From IMG/VR virus record IMGVR_UViG_3300021963_000722, positions 1 through 22,213 of that record: a DNA stretch of 22,213 nucleotides. One strand, given 5' to 3'. This DNA comes from a virus. The position numbers and the translations under genes were made by a program. A model generated the notes under the pieces. The model was not told the DNA's origin. It saw only the letters and a program-made list of their open reading frames with translations, and searched no databases. Shown here piece by piece: positions 6,443 to 13,925 of this stretch; position 1 is the first letter of the stretch, and the number at the start of each line of letters is the position of its first letter.

Positions 6443-6947
6443 GACTCGTGTTGAATGGGACGATGATGCTAAGGCTGCCGTTTATGTTCAATGGGTGAGT
6501 AATGATAAGAATGTGAGGCAGACGAGTCGTGAGACTGGTGTTCCTCATACTACTGTGGCTTATTGGGCTAGGCAGTGGGAGAAGGATGGGCCTCCGGCTA
6601 AGATTGATGATAAGATTCGTGCTAATGCGTACGAGTTTGTTCATCATGCTACGCTTATTCGTGAGAAGGCGATGAAGAAGTTGGAGGAGTTGATTCCTGA
6701 TGCTGAGGTTAAGCAGTTGAGTACGCTTGCGACTGTGGTTGGTATTATGGATGATAAACTACGGTTGGCTCAGGGTCTTGCTACTAAGCGTACTGAGACT
6801 GTGCATACGCTTCCTAGTAAGGAGGATATGAAAGAGTTAATGAGTGGTTTTAGTGAGGGCTTGGTGGCTGCTGCTGAGGATCGTGCGTCTGAGGTTGTGG
6901 TTGTTGAGGCTACTAGTGTTGTTGTTAATAGCGACCAACCAGAATAA
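6435..6947 (+). CDS. HTH protein, candidate small terminase
   Basis: A 170-residue protein beginning inside the last codons of the portal gene. Residues about 10-50 form a helix-turn-helix of the homeodomain/transposase type (DDDAKAAVYVQWVSN, VRQTSRETGVPHTTVAYWARQW). A central helical region follows (YEFVHHATLIREKAMKKLEELIPD, then a stretch ending in MDDKLRLAQG). The tail is acidic and Val-rich. This order of N-terminal DNA-binding HTH plus central helical oligomerisation segment is that of phage small terminase subunits, which recognise the packaging site and form a ring. No other small terminase candidate is visible near the large subunit. Placement between portal and scaffold instead of before terL is unusual. 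A transcription regulator of the late genes is the main alternative. Confidence 0.6.
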   Translation: MAKTRVEWDDDAKAAVYVQWVSNDKNVRQTSRETGVPHTTVAYWARQWEKDGPPAKIDDKIRANAYEFVHHATLIREKAMKKLEELIPDAEVKQLSTLATVVGIMDDKLRLAQGLATKRTETVHTLPSKEDMKELMSGFSEGLVAAAEDRASEVVVVEATSVVVNSDQPE

Positions 6948-6977
6948 ACTGGAGTCGTTTGTTTGTAAGGAGTCACG

Positions 6978-7796
6978 ATGAGTGATATTGATATGGAAAG
7001 TGCCGTTGCAGCACTTACGGGCGAGTTGCCGGACGAGATTGATGTTCCGAGTAACGAGTCTTTTGAGGCGGTTGATTCGCTGGTTGAGGATAATCCTAGT
7101 GTGGAATCCTTTACTGGTTTTGATCCGTCTACTCTTCCTGAGGATATGCAGCAGGTGTATCGGTCTATGCAGGCTGATTATACTCGTAAGACTCAGGAGA
7201 TTGCGGAAACTCGTAAGCAGTATGAGGCGTTTTCGCAGAACGGAGTTGATCCGAACGAGGCGTTGGAGGCCGTTAGTCTCTTGCAGAGGATGAATACTGA
7301 TCCTGAGTTTGCCATGGGCATTAGTCAGGAAATTCAGAGTCGCTTAGAGGAACTTGGTTATGCTAATGATCCTATTGTTGAGGATGCTCCGGTTAATAAT
7401 GGTTACGAAGGGCTTCCGCCTGAGGTTGCTAAAGAGTTGCATGAGATGCGTCAGTTCCGTGAGGAGATGGTGCAGCAGCAGGAGCAACAGCAGGTACTTA
7501 TGGAGATTGAGGCTGCTGAACAGACTATTCGGACGACTAATCCGAATTATACTGATTCTGATATGGATGCTATTTATTCGTTGGCGTATTCTACGCAGGG
7601 CGATTTGATTGCTGCTCAGGAGATGTATCATCAGATTCAGCAGAATCTTCTTGGCTCGTATTTGCAGGCTAAAGCGGTGCCGCATGGTGCTACGCCTGCT
7701 CCGGGTGGTCCGTCTAGTGTTCCTCCTAAGGACTTTGGTTCTAATTTGGATGATGCGCATAAGGCGGCGATGGAGGCTGTTCGTAACATTTCCTAA
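6978..7796 (+). CDS. Capsid scaffolding protein
   Basis: A 272-residue acidic protein directly before the major capsid gene, where scaffold proteins are normally encoded. The N-terminal third is rich in Asp and Glu with little predicted structure. The middle is helical with long Gln/Glu runs (EMVQQQEQQQVLMEIEAAEQ, about residues 163-182). The C-terminus is a Pro/Gly-rich linker followed by a short basic-amphipathic helix (DDAHKAAMEAVRNIS), as expected for the segment that contacts capsid subunits. It should guide prohead assembly around the portal and leave before or during packaging. Start is ATG 6978 with AAGGAG at 6967-6972. No protease motif is visible, so scaffold exit rather than self-cleavage is more likely. 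Confidence 0.75.
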   Translation: MSDIDMESAVAALTGELPDEIDVPSNESFEAVDSLVEDNPSVESFTGFDPSTLPEDMQQVYRSMQADYTRKTQEIAETRKQYEAFSQNGVDPNEALEAVSLLQRMNTDPEFAMGISQEIQSRLEELGYANDPIVEDAPVNNGYEGLPPEVAKELHEMRQFREEMVQQQEQQQVLMEIEAAEQTIRTTNPNYTDSDMDAIYSLAYSTQGDLIAAQEMYHQIQQNLLGSYLQAKAVPHGATPAPGGPSSVPPKDFGSNLDDAHKAAMEAVRNIS

Positions 7797-7821
7797 AAAA
7801 TTAATTTGGAGGTGTTAAGAT

Positions 7822-9096
7822 ATGGCTGGTGCTAATCTTGGTACGCTGAGCACGATTCTCAAGGAGTATTACCTTGGGCCGGTTGCTGAGCAGTTGAATA
7901 ATGAGGTTCTTCTTCTTTCGCGTCTTGAGGCGAAGTCGGAGGATCTGGTTGGTAAGCGCGCTTATGTGCCGCTTCATTGGGGTCGTTCTTCGGGTGTTGG
8001 TGCTCGTAGTGAGGCCGCTGCCCTTCCTGCGGCTGGTAATCAGCAGTACGAGAAGGCTGTCTATGACCTGAAGTACCTGTATGGTCGCGTTGAGGTTACG
8101 GGTCCGTCGATGGCTAAGACGAAGAATGAGGCTGGTGCTTTCCTTCAGGCTCTTAAGGCTGAGTTGGATGGTGTTCGTAATGATCTTAAGAAGGATCTTG
8201 CGCGTCAGGTGTATGGTGCTGGTAATGGTCAGATCGCTGTTGGTACTGCTGGTTCGACGACGACGTTGACGGTTCCCGTTGAGTCGATCCGTAAGGGTCA
8301 GGTTTATCCGGGTATGGTTGTTGATATCTTTGATGTGTCGGCTTCTACGTCGGCTGCTACCTACACGGGTATTGTTGTTGATTCGGTCGTTCTTTCGACG
8401 GGTGTTATCACGTTTACCACGACGCTGGCTGCTGCGCTTGCTTCGGGCGATTATATCGTTCGTGCTGGTGTGACGGTTAAGACGGCGGCTGAGGGTAACA
8501 CGTATTCGTTGTCGGATGAGGTTGATGGTCTTCAGCGTATCGTGGCTTCGGCTACGGGTTCGTCCCTTGGTGGTATTACCGCTACTGGTACGGCTACGTG
8601 GTGGGACAATCAGCGCATCACGGCTTCGGGTGCTAGTGGTTCTAGTTCGACGTTTGCCCTCACGCTTGAGGACATTCAGAAGGGTCTGAACCTTGCTCGT
8701 ATCGCTGGTGGAATGCCGACTTCGGTCATCACTTCGCTCGGCGTTCAGCGCGAGTTCTATGGCTTGCTGAGTCAGGACGTTCGGTACGTTGAGCCGGACA
8801 GTCTGTCGTACTCCTCGGGCTTCAAGGCTCTGTCGTACAATGGCATGCCGATCATCGCGGACATTGATGCTCCGTATGGCAAGATGTACATTCTTGACGA
8901 GGCCACCATTCAGGTGTTCTCGGATCAGGACTGGCATTTCCTTGATGCTGATGGTATGACGCTGCGTCAGGTCACTGGCTACGACAAGTTCGAGGCGGTC
9001 ATGGCTCGTTACATGAACCTCGGCGCTAATCGTCGTAACAATCAGGTCGTCATTAACAGCATCGCTGTTGATGGTGCTCCGGACGCTGGTTTCTAA
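7822..9096 (+). CDS. Major capsid protein
   Basis: A 424-residue shell protein that follows the scaffold. The N-terminal region (about 10-140) has features of HK97-fold capsids: an N-arm helix, a basic/Gly-rich extended-loop area (WGRSSGVGARSEAAALPAAG) and a long spine-type helix (GAFLQALKAELDGVRNDLKKDLARQVYGA). Residues about 143-220 are Ser/Thr/Val-rich and beta-like (VYPGMVVDIFD..., GDYIVRAGVTV), probably a surface insertion domain. The C-terminal part (from about 280) holds the A-domain. Start ATG 7822 follows GGAGGTG. Unlike its neighbours the gene uses many C-ending codons (7 of 20 at 8701-8760; 0 of 20 in a portal sample), consistent with selection for efficient translation of the most abundant virion protein. 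A strong terminator follows. Confidence 0.88.
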   Translation: MAGANLGTLSTILKEYYLGPVAEQLNNEVLLLSRLEAKSEDLVGKRAYVPLHWGRSSGVGARSEAAALPAAGNQQYEKAVYDLKYLYGRVEVTGPSMAKTKNEAGAFLQALKAELDGVRNDLKKDLARQVYGAGNGQIAVGTAGSTTTLTVPVESIRKGQVYPGMVVDIFDVSASTSAATYTGIVVDSVVLSTGVITFTTTLAAALASGDYIVRAGVTVKTAAEGNTYSLSDEVDGLQRIVASATGSSLGGITATGTATWWDNQRITASGASGSSSTFALTLEDIQKGLNLARIAGGMPTSVITSLGVQREFYGLLSQDVRYVEPDSLSYSSGFKALSYNGMPIIADIDAPYGKMYILDEATIQVFSDQDWHFLDADGMTLRQVTGYDKFEAVMARYMNLGANRRNNQVVINSIAVDGAPDAGF

Positions 9097-9105
9097 TAAT
9101 GGTTT

Positions 9106-9139
9106 GGGTGGGGGGCTTCGGCTCTCCACCCATTCTTTT
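9106..9139 (+). terminator. Intrinsic terminator with UUCG tetraloop
   Basis: Arms 9106-9116 and 9121-9131 form an 11 bp stem (with two G-U pairs) closed by the very stable cUUCGg loop and followed by ATTCTTTT. It lies ten bases after the capsid stop and ends where the next ribosome site begins. No promoter fits in between, so it probably lowers rather than abolishes downstream transcription, giving excess capsid mRNA. Confidence 0.9.
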
Positions 9140-9150
9140 AAGGAGGTATA

Positions 9151-9264
9151 ATGCCTAAGAAAGTTGATAATATTGTTGCGGCATTGAAGCGGGATCATCC
9201 TGATTGGTCTGAGTCTAAGATTTATGCTATTGCTAATGCTGCTTATAATAAGATGAAGAAGTGA
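9151..9264 (+). CDS. 37-aa conserved-looking small phage protein
   Basis: A short gene beginning MPKKVDNIVAALKRDHPDWS and ending AAYNKMKK, basic and helical. AAGGAGG at 9140-9146 lies four bases before ATG 9151, so it is clearly meant to be translated. Short proteins with this pattern (repeated Lys, D-x-P-x-W-S-E-x-K, A-x-A-x-Y/N) recur near capsid genes of environmental podoviruses as far as I recall, but I know no function. It could be a minor head or DNA-associated protein given its basic charge. It sits directly behind the terminator hairpin. Confidence 0.75.
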   Translation: MPKKVDNIVAALKRDHPDWSESKIYAIANAAYNKMKK

Positions 9265-9272
9265 GGTAGAAT

Positions 9273-9539
9273 ATGTCGGAGGCGTGGACTCGTAAAGAGG
9301 GTAAGAATCCTGAGGGTGGTTTGAATGCTAAGGGTCGCGCTTCGTATAATCGGGCGCATGGCGCTAATTTGAAGCCGCCTGTGAGCGCAAAAGAGGCTGC
9401 TAGTTCGCCTAAGAGTGCTGCTCGGCGTAAGAGTTTTTGTGCGCGGATGATGGGTATGAAGCGGCGTAATACGTCTGCTAAGACTGCTAATGATCCTAAT
9501 AGTCGTATTAATAAGAGTCTTCGAAAGTGGGATTGTTGA
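9273..9539 (+). CDS. DUF6321-like small basic protein
   Basis: An 88-residue, strongly basic protein. The N-terminal 40 residues (AWTRKEGKNPEGGLNAKGRA... and ANLKPPV) match my memory of the DUF6321 family, found in marine and freshwater phages next to structural genes. The usual family continues with a Phe/Cys-Ala-Arg-Met segment, seen here as KSFCARMMGMK. The role is unknown; basic charge and location suggest a minor head component or a DNA-binding protein. GAGG lies just upstream of ATG 9273. The stop TGA shares its last base with the start ATG of the next gene. Confidence 0.7.
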   Translation: MSEAWTRKEGKNPEGGLNAKGRASYNRAHGANLKPPVSAKEAASSPKSAARRKSFCARMMGMKRRNTSAKTANDPNSRINKSLRKWDC

Positions 9540-9961
9540 TGACTAGTTTGTTTATTCCGGGTCGTGGTACTGTTGATACTAGGGCTTGGCGTGTTGATCA
9601 GGCCGTTAATGAGTATGATGAGCGTTTGTTGTTCGCTAAGAATGAGGAGACTGGTGATTGGTGCGTGTTTGTGCGTATGCCGGGTGCTGAGCCTCCTTAT
9701 CCTGTGTGCGGATTTGGGCGTGACATTCCTAGTGTTGATGATGTTATGGTTCGTATTCGTAGGTCGGATACTATGCGTAATGGTGATGCTATTTATAAGG
9801 ATCTTATTCGTTCGCAGGAGAAGTATCGTGCTGAGTTGAAGTATAATGGTGATCAGGCGACTGATGAGAGTGTTGAGGTTGTGGAGCATTTTATGCGTAA
9901 GCATGGTAAGTCTCCGATTATTAAGAGTTTTTCTAAGGGGGTGAGTAATGACGCTGGATGA
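9539..9961 (+). CDS. Hypothetical head/connector-region protein
   Basis: A 140-residue protein starting at ATG 9539, whose first base is the last base of the previous stop, so translation is probably coupled. It contains PGRGTVDTRAWRVDQAVNEYDERL near the start, a beta-rich middle (DWCVFVRMPG, YPVCGFGRDIPSVDDVM) and a charged helical C-terminus. No family is recognised. Position between the capsid and the adaptor gene, and overlap of 14 bases with the latter, suggest a head-completion or connector partner. Codons are G/T-ending. An in-frame ATG twelve bases earlier exists but lies inside the upstream gene and adds only four residues. Confidence 0.65.
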   Translation: MTSLFIPGRGTVDTRAWRVDQAVNEYDERLLFAKNEETGDWCVFVRMPGAEPPYPVCGFGRDIPSVDDVMVRIRRSDTMRNGDAIYKDLIRSQEKYRAELKYNGDQATDESVEVVEHFMRKHGKSPIIKSFSKGVSNDAG

Positions 9962-10604
9962 TATGTATACTGAGATGGATTTGTATGGTTTTGATGATTT
10001 TGAGGATGCGCAGAAGTTATTGTTGCTTAATGAGGCGTATTTTGATGTTGTTACTCGTGAGCCTTGGCCTTTTATGGAGAAGGTTATTGAGTTGACGGTG
10101 CCTTCTGGTACTACTAAGGTTACGAATAATTCGTTTGCTAATTCTCCTAGTGATCTTAATGCTGTGTTGTCGTTTACTGATATTACGCATGATGTTATTA
10201 TGATTCCTGAGCGTGGGGATGTGGTTGAGAAGAATTATAAGATTAATAATCTTAATGTGTATCCTGAGCGTTATTATTTTGTTGGTGAGGATTTGTATTT
10301 GTATCCGGCTCCGACTGGTGATACGACGTATCGTTTGTATTATGTGCGTGTGCCGATTGCGGCTACGGATACGGGTCAGGATACGGATTCTAATACGTTT
10401 TTTATTCCTTCGCGTCATCATAGTATTATTGTGTATGGTGCGCTTGTGAAGGCGTTTCTTGTTAATGATGATCCGCAGGCTGCGGCTTTTCAGAATATGT
10501 TTGAGCAGCGTTATCAGCAGATGCGTAATGATGCTTGGATGCAGCAGTATGATCGTACTGATCGTATTCATATTTTGACGGATTCTTACGATTGGAATTA
10601 CTAA
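9948..10604 (+). CDS. Head-tail adaptor (connector) protein
   Basis: A 218-residue protein with the pattern of podovirus adaptor proteins of the kind that bind below the portal (P22 gp4 or phage SU10 adaptor role). Residues about 20-45 hold a helical LLLLNEAYFDVVTREPWPFM motif, which recurs in this family. A beta-rich middle follows (RGDVVEKNYKINNLNVYPERYYF, EDLYLYPAP, YRLYYVRVP). A C-terminal helical part contains RHHSIIVYGALVKAFL and FEQRYQQMRND. It should bridge the portal and the tail nozzle and help retain packaged DNA. AAGGGGGTG precedes ATG 9948. Neighbours (capsid upstream, nozzle downstream) fit. Family assignment is from remembered motif patterns, so the role is likely rather than certain. 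Confidence 0.7.
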   Translation: MTLDDMYTEMDLYGFDDFEDAQKLLLLNEAYFDVVTREPWPFMEKVIELTVPSGTTKVTNNSFANSPSDLNAVLSFTDITHDVIMIPERGDVVEKNYKINNLNVYPERYYFVGEDLYLYPAPTGDTTYRLYYVRVPIAATDTGQDTDSNTFFIPSRHHSIIVYGALVKAFLVNDDPQAAAFQNMFEQRYQQMRNDAWMQQYDRTDRIHILTDSYDWNY

Positions 10605-10619
10605 GAAGGGGGTGATCCG

Positions 10620-13600
10620 GTGGCGGGTTTGACTTTTGTTAATCAGATTGGTGCTATTGAGGGTATGAATCAGGCTGCTCCGGGTACGCTTATTCCTGAT
10701 ACGTTTGTTCGTTGGTCGCAGGATGTGTTGTTTGATCGTGCTGGTTTGATGCGTCGTCGTGGACCGTTTTCTAAGTTTACTATGTATAATAGTGATGGTA
10801 CTGAGAATACGGATGCGTTTGTTGAGTCTGGTGCTAGTAATGAGCGTGTGTTGGGTGTGTTTTCGACGTATGATCCTAATGGTTTGCCTCGTGTGGCTAT
10901 GATTGTTAATTCGACTGCTGGTGTTACTACGCAGACTATTATGCGTGTGTTTGATAATCAGTTGAAGTTGCTTGGTGAAGAGGTTCTTTTTGGTGGTGTG
11001 GTTGATATTGAGAATCTTAGTATTGTGAGTTCTAAGCCTGCGCTTGGTGGTGGTTTGTGGATTAGTTTTGCTGGTGATCCTGCTGATGCGGAGTCGCATT
11101 ATCAATTGTTTTGGCGTGGTGGTGCTGGTTCTGTTACGGCTAGTAAGACTGGTGTGTTTAGTGTGAGTAATAATGTTCAGGGTTTTAATGGTGAGCATGG
11201 TGTGCTTGATGAGACTATTACGATGAATAATGTTACGAGTATTACTAAGGGCCAGTTTGTGTTTGCTACGTTGTCTGGGTCTGATTATTATGTTGGTACT
11301 GTTAAGGATATTAATCCTCTTACTAATGTTGTTACGCTTGATAAGAAGCCTAATGTGTGGGATCCTAATGTTGATAATAGTCATAGTAAGTTTTTTAGTG
11401 GTTGTACTGCTACTTCGACTAGTACGCATGTTACGGTTACGTTGCCTTCGGCGTGTCCTTTTATTGTTGGTGATAGTCTTAAGTTAACGAATTTTAGTAA
11501 GTCAGCGTATAATATTATTGTTACTGTTACTAGTGTTGCTGGTAATACGTTTAATTTTGCTTTGGGTGGTAATGCTGGTGCGGCTAGTGGCGGCGTGGTT
11601 CGTATGGATAAGGCTCTTAGTAATCTTATTAAGGATGATGCTGGTGCTGATCTTAATGTGTCTCTTAAGTTTACTAGTGTGCGTCCTTATATTCATAATC
11701 ATGGTCGCGGTTTAATGACTATTGAAGATGCTTCTACTAATGTTATTATTAGTGGTACTATTGGTACTAGTGGTGAGGGTCATTGGAAGTCTGCTGATGT
11801 TGCTGGTTGGAATGTTTATCGTGCTAGTGATAATGCTTATGTTGGTAAAATTGAGACTGTTATTGATAATCGTGAGGTTCGTACTTATGCGGATACTGGT
11901 GTTCGTATGGCTGGTGATGAGTATGTTATGAGTCCTATTAGTAGTGGTATTAATATTGGTTCTACTAATAATGATATGATTGTTAATAATCGTGAGGCTA
12001 GTGAGTTTGCTGGTTTGTATACGGCTGTGTATGCTGGTTATCAGTGGTATGGTAATTTTGCTAAGGAAGATATTAATGTTAATCGTGTGGTGTTTAGTGC
12101 TCCGCATGATCGTGAAGCAGTTGATTTGTCTAAGGATTCTGCTGATAGTATTATTTTTCCGGGTAAGAGCCAGTTCCGAGGTTTGGGTGCTTCGTCGGCT
12201 GGTCTTCTAGTTTTTCTTGAGGATCGTACTTATATTCTGCGTGGTAATGATCGTACTAACTTTTCGGTTGAGCAACTTGTTCCTGATGGGTGTTTGTGTG
12301 CGTCTAGTATTGTAGAGTATGGTGGTGGTGTGTTCTGGGCTGCTAAGGCTGGTATTATGTTCTTTGATGGGGCTAGTGTGCGTAATCTTACTAAGGATAA
12401 TCTTGGTTTGTATTATACTGATAGTCTTGATGTGTTTAATCCTGAGCAGGATCGTGTGATGGGTTTTATTCATAAGAATAATCTTATTATGTCGTATACT
12501 GCTTGGAAGTCTCCGTTTGATCCGGTTCGTTATGAGCCTATTTATGCTGCTGATTGGCAGAATACTGAGGGTATTGCGGATCGTACTTGGGATGAGTTTG
12601 ATTCTGATTTTGAGTATGATGATTTTTTTACTCAGAATAATACTCCTATTTTTTGGGATCGTAAGATTCTTAATAATCCTGAGGAGTCGGCTAGTACTGG
12701 TCTAGGGTTTAAGTGGCCTACGCGGTACGCTGTTACTAATAAGGCATTAACTTCTAATGTTGCTACTCTTACTTTTGCTTCTCATCCTTTTAGTGTGGGT
12801 GATAGTATTTGGGTGTCTGGTGTTGATGCTACGTTTAATGGTCGTTATACTGTTACTGCGATTACTAGTACTACGGTGTCTTATGCTAAGACTGCTTCTA
12901 ATGTGGCTAGTGTTGCGGCGACTGGTAAGGTTAATGCGTCGAATGTGGCTTGGAAGCAGACTACTAGTGAGTATAAGTGGGGTCCTCTTCGTAAGAATAC
13001 GAGTATGACGTTTTGTTTGTATTTGCCTACGAATGCTATTACTACGCTTAGTAATATGGATTATCGTGGTGTTGCTAATATTGAGACTACGAATGGTTTG
13101 AAAACTCTTGTTGGTGTTAATAGTGTGGAGAGTAATGCTCTTAAGACGCGGCTTATTGATATTCATCCTGTGTTTGATACTAACACTAATGGTACTGATG
13201 ATTTGCTTGTAGAAAAACTTAATATTCCTTATACGGATCTTGTGTTTGGTCCTGATTTTTATATGCAGACAAAGCATTTTACTGTTGGTGATCCTATTCT
13301 TCGGAAGTGGTTCCAGCGTATTATGGTTAGTATGCTATTATATGATGGTGCTATTCGTATGGATTTTGTTGACGATGATGATAATGATGAAGTTGATATT
13401 AATAAGAAGAAGCATAAGTATTGGGAGATCTTTACTGAAACGGGTTATGATTGGAATTATCTTACGGATATTCAGTTCCCGAAGATTGTGTCTCCTAATA
13501 AGGCTTCTTGGAAGCGTGTTGAGGATGCTTTGTATTCTTGGGATGAGTTGTTTACGAGTGATTTTAATCGTTATTCTAAGCGGTTTGCTTGGCGTAAGGC

Positions 13601-13733
13601 GAGTATTGGTTTTCGTTTGTATCAGATGAATGATTATAAGAAGCCGTTTAATGGTGTTACTACTGTTCCTAATCGTGTTGAGATTCAAGGTTTTAGTGTT
13701 GGATTTAAGCCTATGCGGTCGGGTAGGGTTTAG
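10620..13733 (+). CDS. Tail nozzle / tail tubular protein B-like
   Basis: A 1037-residue structural protein following the adaptor, in the place and size class of podovirus nozzle (tail tube B) proteins. It starts with FVNQIGAIEGMNQAAPGTLIPDTFVRWSQDVLFDRAGLMRRRGPF, a typical opening. Between about 510 and 600 are propeller-like blades (FPGKSQFRGLGASSAGLLVFLEDRTYIL, GGGVFWAAKAGIMFFDG). Two small beta-domains with similar sequence are inserted at about 264-330 and 709-772 (both with V-T/T-L...PF-VGDS...VTVTS/TVTAITS...AS), apparently one module present twice. The C-terminus (about 850-1037) contains an acidic DDDDNDEVD stretch. GTG at 10620 follows AAGGGGG with seven bases spacing. The protein should form the tube through which DNA leaves and carry the fibres. 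Confidence 0.75.
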   Translation: MAGLTFVNQIGAIEGMNQAAPGTLIPDTFVRWSQDVLFDRAGLMRRRGPFSKFTMYNSDGTENTDAFVESGASNERVLGVFSTYDPNGLPRVAMIVNSTAGVTTQTIMRVFDNQLKLLGEEVLFGGVVDIENLSIVSSKPALGGGLWISFAGDPADAESHYQLFWRGGAGSVTASKTGVFSVSNNVQGFNGEHGVLDETITMNNVTSITKGQFVFATLSGSDYYVGTVKDINPLTNVVTLDKKPNVWDPNVDNSHSKFFSGCTATSTSTHVTVTLPSACPFIVGDSLKLTNFSKSAYNIIVTVTSVAGNTFNFALGGNAGAASGGVVRMDKALSNLIKDDAGADLNVSLKFTSVRPYIHNHGRGLMTIEDASTNVIISGTIGTSGEGHWKSADVAGWNVYRASDNAYVGKIETVIDNREVRTYADTGVRMAGDEYVMSPISSGINIGSTNNDMIVNNREASEFAGLYTAVYAGYQWYGNFAKEDINVNRVVFSAPHDREAVDLSKDSADSIIFPGKSQFRGLGASSAGLLVFLEDRTYILRGNDRTNFSVEQLVPDGCLCASSIVEYGGGVFWAAKAGIMFFDGASVRNLTKDNLGLYYTDSLDVFNPEQDRVMGFIHKNNLIMSYTAWKSPFDPVRYEPIYAADWQNTEGIADRTWDEFDSDFEYDDFFTQNNTPIFWDRKILNNPEESASTGLGFKWPTRYAVTNKALTSNVATLTFASHPFSVGDSIWVSGVDATFNGRYTVTAITSTTVSYAKTASNVASVAATGKVNASNVAWKQTTSEYKWGPLRKNTSMTFCLYLPTNAITTLSNMDYRGVANIETTNGLKTLVGVNSVESNALKTRLIDIHPVFDTNTNGTDDLLVEKLNIPYTDLVFGPDFYMQTKHFTVGDPILRKWFQRIMVSMLLYDGAIRMDFVDDDDNDEVDINKKKHKYWEIFTETGYDWNYLTDIQFPKIVSPNKASWKRVEDALYSWDELFTSDFNRYSKRFAWRKASIGFRLYQMNDYKKPFNGVTTVPNRVEIQGFSVGFKPMRSGRV

Positions 13734-13734
13734 T

Positions 13735-13908
13735 ATGGATACTATGCCGGATTTTGATTTGAGTACGCCGAAGGGTAAGCAAGAGTTTCAGTCTTGGTTG
13801 GCTATGATTATTCGTAAGGAAGTTAACTCGTATACTCGTCAGGTTCTTGGCGTGGCTAGTACGGGTGAGACTGTTGCTGGTGGTAATATTAAGATTCCTG
13901 TTAATTAA
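13735..13908 (+). CDS. 57-aa hypothetical tail-region protein
   Basis: A small protein starting at ATG 13735, one base after the stop of the nozzle gene. It has an acidic N-terminus ([18 protein letters not shown]), an amphipathic helix ([19 protein letters not shown]) and a short Gly-rich end (GGNIKIPVN). There is only a weak GTAGGG upstream, so coupled translation is likely. No family is recognised. It is squeezed between the nozzle gene and the collagen-like fibre gene, so a connector or fibre-adaptor role is possible. Codon use matches the neighbours, which supports real coding. Confidence 0.6.
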   Translation: MDTMPDFDLSTPKGKQEFQSWLAMIIRKEVNSYTRQVLGVASTGETVAGGNIKIPVN

Positions 13909-13913
13909 TTTGT

Positions 13914-13920
13914 GAGGGGG
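13914..13920 (+). promoter_or_regulatory. Shine-Dalgarno GAGGGGG of the collagen-like fibre gene
   Basis: It ends five bases before GTG 13926. The earlier GTG at 13920 would overlap this site, so the later start is chosen. Confidence 0.65.
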
Positions 13921-13925
13921 TGCGT

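Noticed and set aside
6948-6977. Regulatory element between the HTH gene and the scaffold gene
   Set aside because: Only 30 bases, explained by the AAGGAG ribosome site; no repeat or hairpin seen.
7801-9198. Long minus-strand open frames, such as the 465-codon frame opposite the capsid gene
   Set aside because: Codons rarely end in A, so reverse-complement stops (TTA, CTA, TCA) are rare. The translations are Arg/Thr/Ser-rich with no domains; they are shadows.
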